A DNA stretch of 64,000 nt, from contig JADJRG010000025.1 in the NCBI GenBank assembly GCA_016712315.1, forward strand, positions 1-64,000, in the 5' to 3' direction. A model generated the notes under the pieces. It had not been told where the DNA came from. It worked only from the letters and a program-made list of their open reading frames with translations, and searched no databases. Made by a program: the position numbers and the translations under genes. This DNA comes from Nannocystis sp. Lineage in GTDB: Bacteria > Myxococcota_A > Polyangia > Nannocystales > Nannocystaceae. Shown here one piece after another: positions 1 to 11,168 of this stretch (position 1 is the stretch's first letter; each line of letters opens with the position of its first letter).

Positions 1-469
1 CCTCTTCGCGATGACCAACCTCGACGGGGTGATCCATCCCGCGTACCTGCGGATGCTTCGATGCCCCCGGAGCACCACCGCAGCGCCGCGACCGACGACG
101 AGCGCGCCGCTCTGCGCCGCCACGCTCGGCGATCGGCCCCTCGATCGCCGAGCTGCTGCTCGGCGTTTGCTTCAGCGCGGCGGATGTGGTCGTCGGCGGC
201 CTGCCTCGAGTGGGCATGCACGCCTGCAGCCTGCTCCGGGGCAGGCGCCGCGGAGTCCCGGTCGACCACGCCCGCCTGCGCGCTCGACCCGCCCCTCTCC
301 AGCGCGCGCCTTCGCCGACTGACTGCTTCGCATGGCCCGGCGAGGCCGCGACTACGGGCGGAGTTCGCGGTGCGCTGGGGCGGGGCCAGGCGCGGCGCCA
401 GCCGCGCGGCGCGTGCGGCGCCAACAGCGCGCGCCGCCGCGCACGGCTAGGTCGTTTCTTGTACTCTCG
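1..469. other. No supportable gene
   Basis: I see no protein family here. Short open frames exist on both strands but none has recognisable motifs. Given the density of frameshifts in the next 4.3 kb, this may be a damaged end of an upstream gene or the leader of the CheB-CheR gene. Confidence 0.4.
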
Positions 470-3046
470 GGCGATCACGGACGCTCCCTGACGTTCAGGC
501 AGCAGGCCGCCGCGCGTACGCCCGTCACCGTCAGCCGGGGTCGGCGCCTCTGCGGGCGGTCCGAGGCGATCGAGGGCTGCTCGCTGCGGTCCCCGCCGAC
601 AGCGAGCTCGCGTTTGTCGTCGTCCAGCACCTGATCCGACCCACAAGACGATGCTGGTGGAGATCCTCCAGCGGGCGACCACGATGGAGGTGATCGAGGT
701 CCACGAGCAGACCGTGGTCGAGGCGAGGCGGTCTACGTGATCCCGCCGAACCATGACCTCACGATCAGGATGGTTCGCTGCGCCTCGCCGAGCCGGCGGG
801 GCCGCGCGGCCTCCGCTTGCCGGTCGACGTGTTCCTGCGCCTCGCTCGCGGTCGAGCCGCAGCGCCGGGCGGTCGCGGTGATCCTCTCGGGCATGGCTCC
901 GACGGGACCGCCGGGGCCCGCCCGATCAAGGAGCGCGGCGGCCTCGTGCTGGTCCAGGACCCGAGCGTCGCCCGCTTCGACAGCATGCCGAAGAGCGTCA
1001 TCGACGCGGGGCTCGCCGACATCATCGCGACGGTGGAGGCCATGCCGCAGAAGATCCTCGGGGCGCTGCGCTGCGGCCACGAGCTCGCTCGTGAGCCTGT
1101 CCTCAGCGACAGCTAGCGATGACACGCTCGCGGAGATCGTCCAGCTCCTGCGCGCGCAGCTAGGGCCACGACTTCTCGCCGTACAAGAGCACGACGCTGG
1201 TCCGGCGGATCGAGCGGCGGATGGGGATCCACCAGCTCGCCGCGGTCGCCGACTACCTGCGGGCTCTTGCAGGAGAACCCGGTCGAGGTGCATAACCTGT
1301 TCAAGGAGCTGCTGATCGGGGTGACGCGCTTTCGTGACCCGCAGAGCTGGGAGTACCTGTCGAGGAGGTGCTGTTCACGATGGGCGCGGCGCACGCGCGC
1401 GGCGCGACGCTGCGCGTGGGTCCCCGGCTGCTCGACCGGGGAGGAGGCGTTCTCGTCGCGATCGCCTTCCGCGGAGCAGGTGCTGGCGGGGGTCGTCGCT
1501 TGTCGGCTTGCAGATCTTCGCGACCGACCTCGATCCCGACGCGATCGATCGAGACCGCAGGGGCACACCTATCCGGCGAGCGTCGCCGCGGATCTGTCGA
1601 GCGAGCGGCTCGCCCGCTTCTTCGTCGCCGACGGCGAGTCGTACCGCGTGCGCAAGGAGATCCGCGACATGGTGATCTTCGCGCAGTAGAACGTGCTCAC
1701 GGACCCGCCACTTCACCAGGCTGGATCTGCTGAGCTGCCGCAACCTCCCATCTACATCGAGCCGGAGATGCAGCGCCGGCTGCTGCCGATCTTCCACTAC
1801 AGCTTGAACCCCGGCGGGGTGCTGTTCCCTGGGCAGCGCCGAGACGATCGGCGGCCACACGCACCTCTTCAGCCCGCTGAGCGCGAAGGCCAAGCTGTAC
1901 CGGCGCATCGAGGTGACGCCGCGCAGAGGGGCGCTCGTCTTCCCGCCGACGTCCGCGGGCGGCAGCGCCGTCGAAGCGCCGCTGCGGCGGCCCGTCGCCA
2001 ACATCGAGCACGCCGCGGACAAGCTGCTGCTCGCGCGCCACTGCCGCCCGCGGTGCTGATCAACGACGCGGGCGACATCCTCTACTGTAGCGGCCAGACC
2101 GGGCGCTACCCTCGAGCCGTCTACGAGCAAGGCGAACTGGAACATCTTGGCGATGGCGCGCGCGAGGGGCTGCGGCTCCCCTCACGCGCGCGCTCAGCCA
2201 GCTCCGGCAGGGGCGCGGCGAGCTCGCGCTACCGGGGCTGAAGGTCGCGAGCGAGGCCGGCGAGCGCGTCATCAATCTCGCCGTCACATCCTCGATCTGC
2301 CGGGGCCGCTCTTCGGCCTGATCCTGGTGATCCTCCACGAGGCGGCCGCAGAGGCGCCCGCGCGCGCGCAAGCGGCCGGCCGCCTCGAGGAGCTCGTGAA
2401 GGCGCGCGGAGGCGCTGGCGCTGCGCAGCGAGCTGCAGGCGATGCACGAGGGCGTAGTCGTCGCACGAGGATTGATGTCGGCCAACGAGGAGCTGCAATC
2501 GACCAACGAAGAGCTTCAGTCGACGAACGAGGAGCTGACCACGTCGCGCGAGGAGATGCAGTCGATGAACGAGGAGCTGCAGACCCCTCAATACGGAGCT
2601 CCAGACGAAGATCGACGAGCTCTCACGGGCGAGCGATGACATGCGCAACCTGCTCGACAGCACGGACATCGCCACGCTCTCTTGGATTCCGCGCTGCACG
2701 TGCGGCGCTTCACTGCGCAGGCGACCCGGCTCATCCGGCTGATCCCGAGCGACGTCGGCCGCCCGGTCACAGACATCACGTCGGCGATTAACTACCCTGA
2801 GCTGGCAGCGGACGCCCGAGGTGCTGCGCGCGCTGGTCTCCAGCGAGCGCCAGGTGACCACCTCGGACGGCCGCTGGTTCACCGCGAAGATCATGCCTCT
2901 ACCGCACCCTCGAGGATCGGATCGCCGGGGTCGTCATCACCTTCACCGACATCACGGTCGCCAAGGCGCTCGAGGCCGAGCTGCGGCGCGTCAACGACGA
3001 GCAGACGGCGGCGGCCCGGGGCCACCGCGAAGGAGGAGCAGCGTGA
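470..3046 (+). pseudogene. CheB-CheR-PAS fusion chemotaxis-type regulator, many frameshifts
   Basis: Reading across frames gives a CheB methylesterase domain (GASAGG near 540, VVVQHL, VIPPNHD, GSDGTAGA near 900), then a CheR methyltransferase domain (LVRRIERRM, VTRFFRDP-like, PGCSTGEEA, ATDLD, LDLLSCRN-like). After that come a coiled coil of NEELQSTNEEL repeats (2470-2590) and a PAS domain ending in FTDIT. Such fusions are known as sensory regulators linked to histidine kinases rather than classical chemotaxis. The stop (TGA 3044-3046) overlaps the GTG of the next gene. At least eight frame changes are needed, so it is either a decayed gene or badly sequenced. The start codon cannot be fixed. 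Confidence 0.75.
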
Positions 3047-4790
3047 CCAGGAGCGATCACCCCAAGAGCCTCTCACCGGCCGAGCTGCGTCACCTCGCGG
3101 AGGAGGTGCTGTCTGGGCGAGCGCCGGTCCCCTCGGCCGAGGACGTCGACCTGCCGCGCTTGCTGCACGAGCTGCTCGTGCACCGGGTCAAGCTCGAGCT
3201 CCAGAACGAGGAGCTCGTCCGGACCCACGCGGAGCTGGAAGAGTCCGCCAGGCGCTTTCGCGAGCTCTATGAGCGGGCGCTTACGGCTGCTGCTTCACGC
3301 TCGACCCGGCGGGCACGATCCTCGAGGCGAACCCCGCGAGCGAGGCGCTGCTGGGTCCCCTGCGGCGCGCTGGTCGGCGAGCCCCGCGCGCTTCATCGCG
3401 AGTGATCCCGCGCCGGAGCTCGCGCGCAGCGTCGCCGCGGCGATGCGCGGCGACGCGCTGCAGAGCTGTGAGACCAGGCTGATCGCGGGTCGTGACGGCG
3501 AGCCGGTCGAGATCCACTTCCGAGTGCTGCGGCCGATAGCGGCCCAGACGGCGGGCGGGTCGGCTACTGCGTCCTCCGCGACATCACCGCGGAGCGCGCG
3601 GGAGGCGCTGCGCAGCAGGAGCGCGCAGGAGGCGGCGGAGCTGGCCAACCGCGCGAAGAGCGAGTTCCTCGCGCGGATGAGCCACGAGCTGCGCACGCCG
3701 ATGAGCAGCATCTACTTGGCGACCGAGCTGGCGCTCGCGCAGGCGGTCGAAGGTCCGAACCGCACGTACCTGACGATCGCGCACCAGGCCGCGAGCGCGC
3801 TGCTCGATGTGGTCTCGGGGCTCCTCGATCTCGCCAAGATCGAGGCTGGGCGCGAGGATCTGGTCAGAGGCCGACTTCGATCTGCGGGCGACGATCGCGG
3901 GGAACCACGCGATCCTGCGGATGAGAGCGGAGGTGAAGGGGTTGACGTGCACGGTCGAGATCGACCCGCGGCTCCCACGGGTCCATGGGGACCGCGGGCG
4001 CTTCGGCCAGGTCCTCCTGAACCTGCTCGCGAACGCGATCAAGTTCACCGAGCGCGGCGGGGTCGCGCTGATCGCCCGCGTCGCCGAGGAGCCCTCGCGC
4101 CGCGGCGGGGTCGCCCTCGTGGTCGAGGTCAAGGACACCGGCATGGGCTTCCCGGCGGCGGTGAGCGCTCGAGATCTTCGAGCCCTTCACCCAGGCGATC
4201 GACGCCCAGCACCCTGAAGTACGGCGGCAGCGGCCTCAGGTTGGCGATCTCGAGGCAGCTCGTCGGGCTGATGGGCGGGCGGATCTGGTGCGCGAGCGAG
4301 GTCGACGTCGGCAGCACCTTCGGCTTCATCATCGACCTCGGCGCGGCGAAGCAGCCGGAGGCGCTCGAGGCCGCGCGCGCTTCACCCCCGCGCGCCCTCG
4401 CTGCGCCACTAAACGCCGGATCCTGGTCGCGGACGATGACGTGGTCAGCCAGCACCTCGCCGCGGCGCTGCTGCGACGAGGCGGCGGCCACGAGGTGCTC
4501 GTCGCCGACGACGGCCAACTCGCCCTGCAGACGTTGGCGCGCCGGCCCGTCGACGTGCTCCTCCTCGACCGCCATATGCCCGCGCTCGACGGCCTCGAGA
4601 TGACGAGGCGGATCCGGGCGGGGCACGCCGCGGGCGCGTAAGCGGATCTGCTGATCATCGGCCTCACCGCGGTCGCGTTCCCGGGGATCGCGAGGCGTGC
4701 CTCGACGCCGGTATGGACGCGTGCCTGATCAAGCCCCTCGACCTGGCGGAGTTCGACAAGATCGTCGACGATCGGGCGCGCACGCTCTAA
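3043..4790 (+). pseudogene. Hybrid histidine kinase with receiver domain, frameshifted
   Basis: The GTG at 3043 follows AGGAGGAGCAGC and overlaps the preceding TGA, so the gene is translationally coupled to the CheB-CheR gene. Order: N-terminal helical segment (LSPAELRHLAEEVL, LQNEELVRTHAEL), PAS domain, HisKA dimerisation domain with the phospho-acceptor histidine in MSHELRTP (about 3690), HATPase with N-box LLNLLANAIKFTERG (about 4020), and a C-terminal receiver (RILVADDD, LLLDRHMPALDGLEM). The receiver ends in LIKPLDLAEF before TAA. Several frame shifts break it. It is the likely signalling partner of the upstream regulator. The input signal is unknown. Confidence 0.75.
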
Positions 4791-4847
4791 GAATTTATGA
4801 AAATAGAGCGCGCGGGCGAGGGGCGTGGGTGGCTGAGAGGGCGCCGG

Positions 4848-5020
4848 CTATTTAGACCTGGGGCGGGCGAGCAGGCCGAGGATGAGGAGCACGGCGAAGA
4901 CGGCGACGAAGATGAAGAAGAGGATCCGGGCGACCCCGCGGAGGCCGCCGAGATGCCGGTGAACCCGAAGATAGCGGCGATGATCGAGATGACGAGGAAA
5001 ATGATCGCGAGACGTAACAT
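4848..5020 (-). CDS. DUF1328 small membrane protein (one frameshift)
   Basis: The protein begins MLRLAIIFLVISIIAAIFGF and continues TGISAASAG. After one missing base near the middle it reads VARILFFIFVAVFAVLLILGLLARPRSK then stop. This is the two-helix DUF1328/YtjA pattern of about 55 residues, a small inner-membrane protein of unknown role. AAGGAA lies just upstream of the ATG at 5020. It is divergent from the AI-2E family permease, and the 5021-5198 gap must hold both promoters. The frame break sits in a G run and is most simply a sequencing error. Confidence 0.7.
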
Positions 5021-5198
5021 AACGTGGTGGTTCCTTGCCGCGATCGATATCGCGATCCGCCGCGCGTGACCAGCGCGGCGGCTCAGAAACAGATGCGGCC
5101 GGCGCCGCAATTCATGCCGGTTTGACGGCGCTGAGGCCGCCTTTACTCGATTGACAGAGATTCGTCGGGGTTGTATCCACGAATTCATAAAACGGATC

Positions 5199-6349
5199 AT
5201 GCCTATGGAAAATTCGACGAAGGACATCGTCCCGTCAGGGGCGGATCGGGCCGCTGTCGGCGATTGGGAGTCTGAGGGCGGGAGCCTGCCGCCGCCGCGG
5301 GTCACGCCGCCGGTCGACGGCGCCAGGCGGGCCGCTGAAGTGGGTGATCGGCGGGCTGTCGGCGGGGTGCTGCTGGTGTGTTGGCCGCTGTGGCCGGCGC
5401 TGGTGCTGGCGTCGTGGACCGCGGCGCTGGCGCGGCCGATGCTGCTGCGCTTTGAGCGGCGGATGTGGGGGCGACGGCGGGCAGCGGCGGTCTTCTCGCT
5501 GGCGCTCTTCTTCGTGGTGGCGCTCCCGCTGGTGCTCGTGATCGTGGGCGTGGTGGTCGGCGCGCGGGATCTTTTCGAGACGATCTCACACATGCCGTCG
5601 GTGAAGACCGCGCTCGCGGCGATCGCGGCGGGCACCGACGACGCGCAGGCGCCGCGGCTGCCGCAGACGCTGTCGGAGGGGATCGACCTCATCCAACGTT
5701 ATGGCGAACAAGGCATGAACGTGCTGAGTAACGTCGCGGGGGCGGCGGCGAAGGGGCTGGTGGCGCTCTTTATCTATTTGATCGCCGCGTTCGTGTTCCT
5801 GCTCGACGGCGCGGCCGCGTGGAGCTGGATGCAGCTCCACTCGCCGCTGCGGCCGCGGCAGCTCGATCGTATGGCGGCGGCCTTTCATGAGACTGGGCAC
5901 GGGCTGCTGGTCGGCGTCGGCCTCACGAGCGTGACCCAGGGGCTGATCGCGACGGCCGTGTATGCGTCGATCGGGGTGCCCCGCTGGTGGGTGCTGGGCC
6001 CGATCACCAGGGTCGCTGCGATTATCCCGCTGGTCGGCACAGGGCTGGTGTGGGTGCCGATCTCGGTGGGGTTCTTCTTGACTGGCCACCCGCTGAAGGG
6101 GGTCATCCTCGCGGTGGTGGGGCTGGCGGTGATCAGCGCGGCGGATAACATCCTGCGCCCGATCTTCGCGCGCAACGCGGCGCTGAGGATGCCGATGCTC
6201 GCGCTCTATGTGGCGCTCTTCGGCGGCCTGGCGGCCTTCGGCCTCTGGGGGCGCTGCTGGGGCCGCTGCTCGTGCGGCTGCTGATGGAGGCGCTGGTGCT
6301 GCGCCGCGAGGCAGAGCCGCTGCCTCGGGACGAATCAGGGCAGGGATGA
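5199..6349 (+). CDS. AI-2E family transporter (PerM-like permease)
   Basis: About 380 residues with the hydrophobic profile and motifs of the AI-2E/PerM family (PF01594). There are N-terminal membrane helices, a middle soluble stretch, and the C-terminal pattern PRWWVLGPITRVAAIIPLVGTG, SAADNILRPIFARN and PMLALYVALFGGLAAFGLWG. I choose ATG 5199 (or 5205) rather than an upstream TTG because the upstream residues look non-coding. One base is missing in a G run near 6247. Restoring it gives LWGALLGPLLVRLLMEALVLRREAEPLP and the stop at 6347-6349. The substrate is unknown; the family name reflects one member only. Confidence 0.8.
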
Positions 6350-6400
6350 GCGGGCGGCGGGCCGGTGCGCGGCGCCGGCCGCCGGGATTGTTTGTGCTCG

Positions 6401-6423
6401 CACGATCGCGCGAGGCGATCGTG
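6401..6423. other. Perfect 9-bp hairpin between genes
   Basis: CACGATCGC and GCGATCGTG flank the 5-base loop GCGAG. It lies 50 bp after the permease stop and 40 bp before the next start. There is no T run, so it is at best a weak terminator, or it may be a protein-binding palindrome. Confidence 0.35.
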
Positions 6424-6464
6424 TAGGGTGGAGCTGCGCCGCGGCGCAGATCAGGTGGATGGCG

Positions 6465-8122
6465 ATGCGTAGGGGTCGATCATTGTGTCTCGTGGTCCCG
6501 GGGTTGATCGTGGCGCTGGGCGCTTGCAGCGACGACGCCGGGGGCTCAGGGGCGACGACGGGCGAGGGCTCCGGCTCGACGAGCGAGGGGTGAGCTCGTC
6601 ACCAGGCGAGAGCGAGAGCGGGAGCGAGGCGACGACCAGCGACGGCAGCGGCTCCGACTCGGCGACGACGTCGACGACCGGCTCGACGACGTCGACGACG
6701 GGCGATCCGACGACGACGTCGACTAGCTCAGGGACGGACACCGATCCGGCCCCAGAGCTGTGCGGGAACGGGGCGCTCGACGAGGGCGAAGCCTGCGATG
6801 ACCGGGGTGAATGACGGCTCCTACGGCGGCTGCGCGCCTGGCTGCGCGGCGCTGGGGGGTTTTGCGGGGATGGGGTGACGAACGGGCCCGAGAGCTGCGA
6901 TGACGGGAATGACGTGGATATGGACGACTGCACCAACGCGTGCGCGCTCGCGAGCTGCGGCGACGGGAAGGTGCAAGCGGGCGAGCAATGCGACGACGCG
7001 AACGACGACGACAGCGACGCCTGCCTGAGCACTTGTGTGAGCGCGAGCTGCGGGGATGGTTTCCTGTATGAGGGCGTCGAGCTCTGCGACGACGGCAACA
7101 GCTCTGAGACGGATGAGTGCACCTCGCTGTGCGCGGCGCCGTCCTGTGAGGATGGGCTGCTGAGCGGGTCGGAGAGCGACGTGGACTGCGGCGGAGGGGC
7201 GTGCGAGGGGTGTGGGGCCGGTCAGGCCTGCGCTGGAGTCGAGCGACTGCGGGGTTGGGGTGTGCACAGGAGGGGATCTGCGCGCTGGCGATCTCATGCA
7301 AGGCGCTGAAGGACGAGAAGCCGGGCGCGAGCAGCGGGTCTATGACCTCGACCCGGACGGCGAGGGGCCGATGACGCCGATCCAGGCGTATTGTGACATG
7401 ACGAGCGAGGGCGGCGGCTGGACGCTCGTGATGCGCTTCGCGCCGACGAACGGGCAGTTCCACTTCTATAACGCGCACTGGACGATGAACTCAGTGGTGA
7501 ATGAGAAGGTGCTGGACCCGGTGGACCCGTCAGACGGGAAATTCCCGGCGTACAACGCGGTGGTGGGCGGGGAGCTGCGGGGGTGCCTGTATCACCCGGT
7601 GAATAAGGTCTTCGGCTGTAAGGCGTATACGCTGCTTAAGCGCCGAAGACGCCGCTGGATCTGTTCACGAACACGCCGGTAGGCTCGGATCTGGCGATGA
7701 AGGGGCTGTACTTCAAGGGGAGAGCGTCGCCCAGAAGATCGAGTGGTTGACGATCCAGGGGCGCACCCTCGGCGAGGCGTCGGTCGCCCCGAACTATGTC
7801 GAGGTGGGGATCAACATCGACGACGACCAGTCGTGTTATGACGCGCGGGTCCGCTTCGGGCTCGTGCTCAATAATGAGGCGAACGTGATCACGCTGAACG
7901 ACGCGGCGGGCTTCGGGGCGCAGTCTTACTATACGGCGGCCTGTGACGTCCCGGAACGGGACTGACGCGCCCTGGAAGACGGCGTGCGGCTTCGCCGCTG
8001 GGCCGAACCTCTATCATACTGCGGGGCAGATCTGGATCCGCTGGAGATCCCGCGCGCGAACGAGGGGCCGCGGCCGGGTTCGTCGCGGTCTTCAGGCGGG
8101 GCGCAGCTCGCTGTCGCCGTAG
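6465..8122 (+). CDS. Surface lipoprotein with DUF4215 Cys-rich repeats and fibrinogen-like domain (frameshifted)
   Basis: Signal sequence MRRGRSLCLVVPGLIVALG is followed by the lipobox-like ACSDDAG, then a long Ser/Thr/Gly/Asp linker. Next come repeated Cys-rich units (LCGNGALDEGEACDD, CDDGNDVDMDDCTNAC, CGDGKVQAGEQCDDAN, CDDGNSSETDECT), the myxococcal DUF4215 type. The C-terminal half matches fibrinogen-like domains (YDLDPDGEGPM, AYCDMTSEGGGWTLVMRF, and a late TACDVP region). At least four one-base shifts interrupt it, and the exact C terminus is uncertain. It is probably an exported calcium/glycan-binding surface protein. It converges on the radical SAM gene. Confidence 0.65.
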
Positions 8123-8163
8123 AGCTCGAGGGTAGCGGCGGCGGACGCCGAAGCAGCGGGGCT

Positions 8164-9894
8164 CTAAGGCGCAGCGCTGGCACGCCAGGGGCTTAGCAGG
8201 TCGCCGCGGTCGAAGTCCCCAGGGATCGCGGCGAGCCCGAGGAGGGGGCGAGATCGGTGGGGACGAGGCAGAGGGGGATCCCGCACATGGAGTCGAAGCC
8301 AGTGATCTCGAGGCCGTGGGCGCGGGCGCGTCGCAGCGCCTCCGAGAGGCTCGGGGTGACGTCGCTGTAGCTGGGGATCAGCAGGGGTGTGTGCGGGACG
8401 AGGTCGGTGGAGGGGCCGACGAAGGAGATGCACAAGGAGGCGCGGGGCCAGCGGTGATGGATGAGATCGACGGCGTCCGGGAGCTGGTGGTGGTTCTTCT
8501 GGCAGAGCACAAATTGAGGCGGACGTCGACGCCGGCGCGGGTGAGCGCGTCGACAGCCGGCGAGGTGCGCTGGAAGGTGCCAGGGGCGTTGGTGACGGCG
8601 TCGCCGACGTCCGCGGTGGCGCCGTGCAGGAGACGAAGGCGCGACCTAAGCCGGCGTCGCGCAGGGCGGCAGCGCGGCCGGGTTGGTCGAGGCGGATGGC
8701 GTTGGTCTGGAGCTCGATCTCGGCGGCACCGTGGGCGCGGGCGAGGCGGATGTAACGCTCGGGATCGGGGCTCAAGGTGGGTTCGCCGCCGCTGAGCACG
8801 ACGATCCCGCGGCCTCGCGCGGCCTCGCGGATCGCGGCCTCGACGGCGGGCTGAGGCGGCGGCGGGAGGTGGGTGCTGACGAAGCAGAAGTCGCAGGATT
8901 GGTTGCAGTGGAAGTGGATCCGGACGGTGGTGGCGCGCTGGAGCTGGCCGTCGTCTCTCCTGTAGAGCTCGGGGTGACGAGCTCGCGGGCGATCTGATCG
9001 GCGACGCTGTGGATGACGGAGAGGCGGCGGCGCAGGCGATCGTCGCGCTGCGGGCGGAGCTGCGGGGGCGGGGCGCGGCGGCGGAGCGCCTCCGGCGGGC
9101 CGGGGCAACGATCGGCCAAGACGCAGCCGCCGCACTCCGCGGCGCGGGCGTGGCCGGGTCGGTCGCGGCCTCCGGGGGTGAGGGCGTAGAGGTGGGCGAC
9201 GCGGGTCGGCTGGTCGAAGAGACAGGGTGGGATGAAGGTGTCTTGCGCGAGGCGCAGCGCTTGGCCGCGCTCGCGGGCTCGCTCGGTGAGCTGGGTGATC
9301 AGGGCGGTGAGCTGCCCCAGGTCGAGCAGAGGGCGGCGATCTGGGGAGCGCTGGACTGCGACGAGGAGGACGCTGGGGGCGCCTTGGGGGTGAAAAAAAT
9401 TGTGCAGATTCTCGAGCAGGTCGGCGGCGGTGGGGGGCGGTCTCGGGGGTGAGAGCGAGGGCGAAGTCGAGCGGGATGGCGGCGGCTCGCAGGCGCTCTA
9501 AGGCCGCGAAGGTGCGGGCCCAAGCGCCAGGGGTGCGGGTGAGGCGGTCGAGGTGAGGGCCCCAGACCGGCAGGCGGAGCTGGACGCGGCCGAGGCCGGC
9601 GTCGCGGAGGCGGGTTATGGCGGCGTCGTCGAGGTGGGCGCCGTGGGTGGCGAGGGCGACGGCGGGGCCGCGGGCGCGGATGTACGCGATGATGGCGGGC
9701 AGGTCGCGGCGCAGGGTCGGCTCGCCGCCGGTGAGCAGGAGCTCGGCCGCGCCGTCGGCGATGGCGGCGTCGATCCGGGCGCGTAGGGCCGCGGGGGCGG
9801 CGACGGCGGGGCGCTCGCGCGGCTGGCAGTCGCCGCAGAGGAAGCCGCAGCGGCGATCACATGTCTCATTGGTCAGGATCGGAGCGAGGCGCAT
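8164..9894 (-). CDS. Twin-domain radical SAM protein (frameshifted)
   Basis: Two radical SAM cores lie in one polypeptide. The first, right after MRLAPILTNET, has CDRRCGFLCGDC as the Fe-S region and LLLTGGEPTLRRD. The second has HFHCNQSCDFCF (CxxxCxxC) and VVLSGGEPTLSPDPERY. Between them is a CGGCVLADRCPGPP segment, an auxiliary-cluster-like Cys-rich stretch. At least three shifts are needed, but the first frame resumes after the central break, so this is one gene. The substrate is unknown; the layout recalls peptide- or cofactor-modifying radical SAM enzymes. ATG 9894 is the first start ahead of the conserved region. Confidence 0.65.
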   Translation of the reverse strand: MRLAPILTNETCDRRCGFLCGDCQPRERPAVAAPAALRARIDAAIADGAAELLLTGGEPTLRRDLPAIIAYIRARGPAVALATHGAHLDDAAITRLRDAGLGRVQLRLPVWGPHLDRLTRTPGAWARTFAALERLRAAAIPLDFALALTPETAPHRRRPARESAQFFSPPRRPQRPPRRSPALPRSPPSARPGAAHRPDHPAHRASPRARPSAAPRARHLHPTLSLRPADPRRPPLRPHPRRPRPTRPRPRRGVRRLRLGRSLPRPAGGAPPPRPAPAAPPAARRSPAPPPLRHPQRRRSDRPRARHPELYRRDDGQLQRATTVRIHFHCNQSCDFCFVSTHLPPPPQPAVEAAIREAARGRGIVVLSGGEPTLSPDPERYIRLARAHGAAEIELQTNAIRLDQPGRAAALRDAGLGRAFVSCTAPPRTSATPSPTPLAPSSAPRRLSTRSPAPASTSASICALPEEPPPAPGRRRSHPSPLAPRLLVHLLRRPLHRPRPAHTPADPQLQRRHPEPLGGAATRPRPRPRDHWLRLHVRDPPLPRPHRSRPLLGLAAIPGDFDRGDLLSPWRASAAP

Positions 9895-9979
9895 GGTCGC
9901 GTGACCGTTAGACCATGAGGCGGCGCCGCGCCGCAAGGTGACCGGCGTGGCGGCGCGCGCCCGACCCGTCGAGGCGGGG

Positions 9980-11055
9980 CTACTCGGCGGGCTTCTTGTT
10001 GCGGCCGAGCAGGCCCTTGATCCCGGCGACGAGGCCGATGGCGAGGACGAAGATCAGCTTCTTGCCGGCGATGAGGAGCTTGAGCAGGCCGGCGAAGAGC
10101 CCGGCCTTGAGGGCGACTTTCCCGGCGATCAGGCCGCCGATGCCGTAGGCGGCGACCTCATCGAGGTCAGGATCAAAGTCGATGTAGCGGTTGCCCTGCT
10201 TGAACTCGACGAGCGCGTAGACCCGCTCCATCTCAGGCCTGATTTGCGGGAGCTGGGACATGGCGCTGACGGCGTTGAGCTCGAGCACGCCCTTGCGGCC
10301 GAGCACGCGGATCGCGTAGTTGAGCGAGCCCTCAGGGGCCCCGTCGGCGGCGAGCTCCTGGGCCCAGTAGAGGCTGCGGATCTCTGGGACGTAGCGGGGC
10401 GGCTCGGCCCAGCCGCGGAGGTGCAGGGCGGGGTAGCCTTGGGCGGTGCGGCTGGGGTTGTTGGCCTCGGTGGCCTCTTGGAGCTGGGTGAGCAGCTCGT
10501 CGTAGTCGATGTCCTCGGCGTCGTCGTCCTTGACGTGGCCCTCTTGGCTGTAGGTGATCACGACGCCCCAGCCGCGCCCCGGATCCATGGGCGAGATCTC
10601 GGCGGGGACGATCATGCCGAGGGTGAGATCGCTGGGTGGGTTGCCCCACGCCTCGGTGAGCACGCGGGCGGCGTCGCTCGGGCCGAGGTAGCGGAAGTGA
10701 TCGCCGAGGTGGAGGACGGCGAGCTCGTCGCCGATGGTGATGTCACCTGTTTGATAGGACAGCTTCGCGTCGAAGCTGAGGATCGCGGCCTGAGAGAGGG
10801 CGGCCAAGATCTGCTGCTCGGTGGCGTCCAGGGATCGCCGCGCTGGCCGCGCAAGACGAGGGCGTCCAAGGCGGCGGGATCCATGCCCTCGAGGGCGGCG
10901 CGGGCGCCGGGGTCCATGCTGTCGAGCACGCCGGCGATGATGGGATCGATGGGCGCGTCGGCTTCGGCGACGGGCTGCTCGACGGGGCGCTCATCGGGGG
11001 CGATGTCGGCGGTGGCGAGGGCGAGCACGAAGGGGAGCACGGAGGCGAAGGGCAT
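9980..11055 (-). CDS. DUF2167 family membrane-anchored protein (one frameshift)
   Basis: Signal peptide MPFASVLPFVLALATADIA, an acidic linker, then the DUF2167 core: YQTGDITIGDELAVLHLGDHFRYL, the GWGVVITYSQEGHVKDDDA region, YPALHLRGWAEPPRY, LNYAIRVLGRKGVLELNAV. A C-terminal hydrophobic helix (KKLIFVLAIGLVAGIKGLLG) ends in RNKKPAE. Members are predicted envelope proteins of unknown function. A single base shift near 10840 separates the signal part from the core. It is divergent from the glutathione synthetase gene 113 bp away. Confidence 0.8.
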
Positions 11056-11168
11056 CAGCGGCCTGCTTTCTCAGGAGGTCCGCCGAAGATATCGGATGTG
11101 CGACCGGCGCGGCAGGGCTGGACGCGGCGGTGCGGCGACGGCCGGCGGGCTGTTATGCTCGCGCCGCT

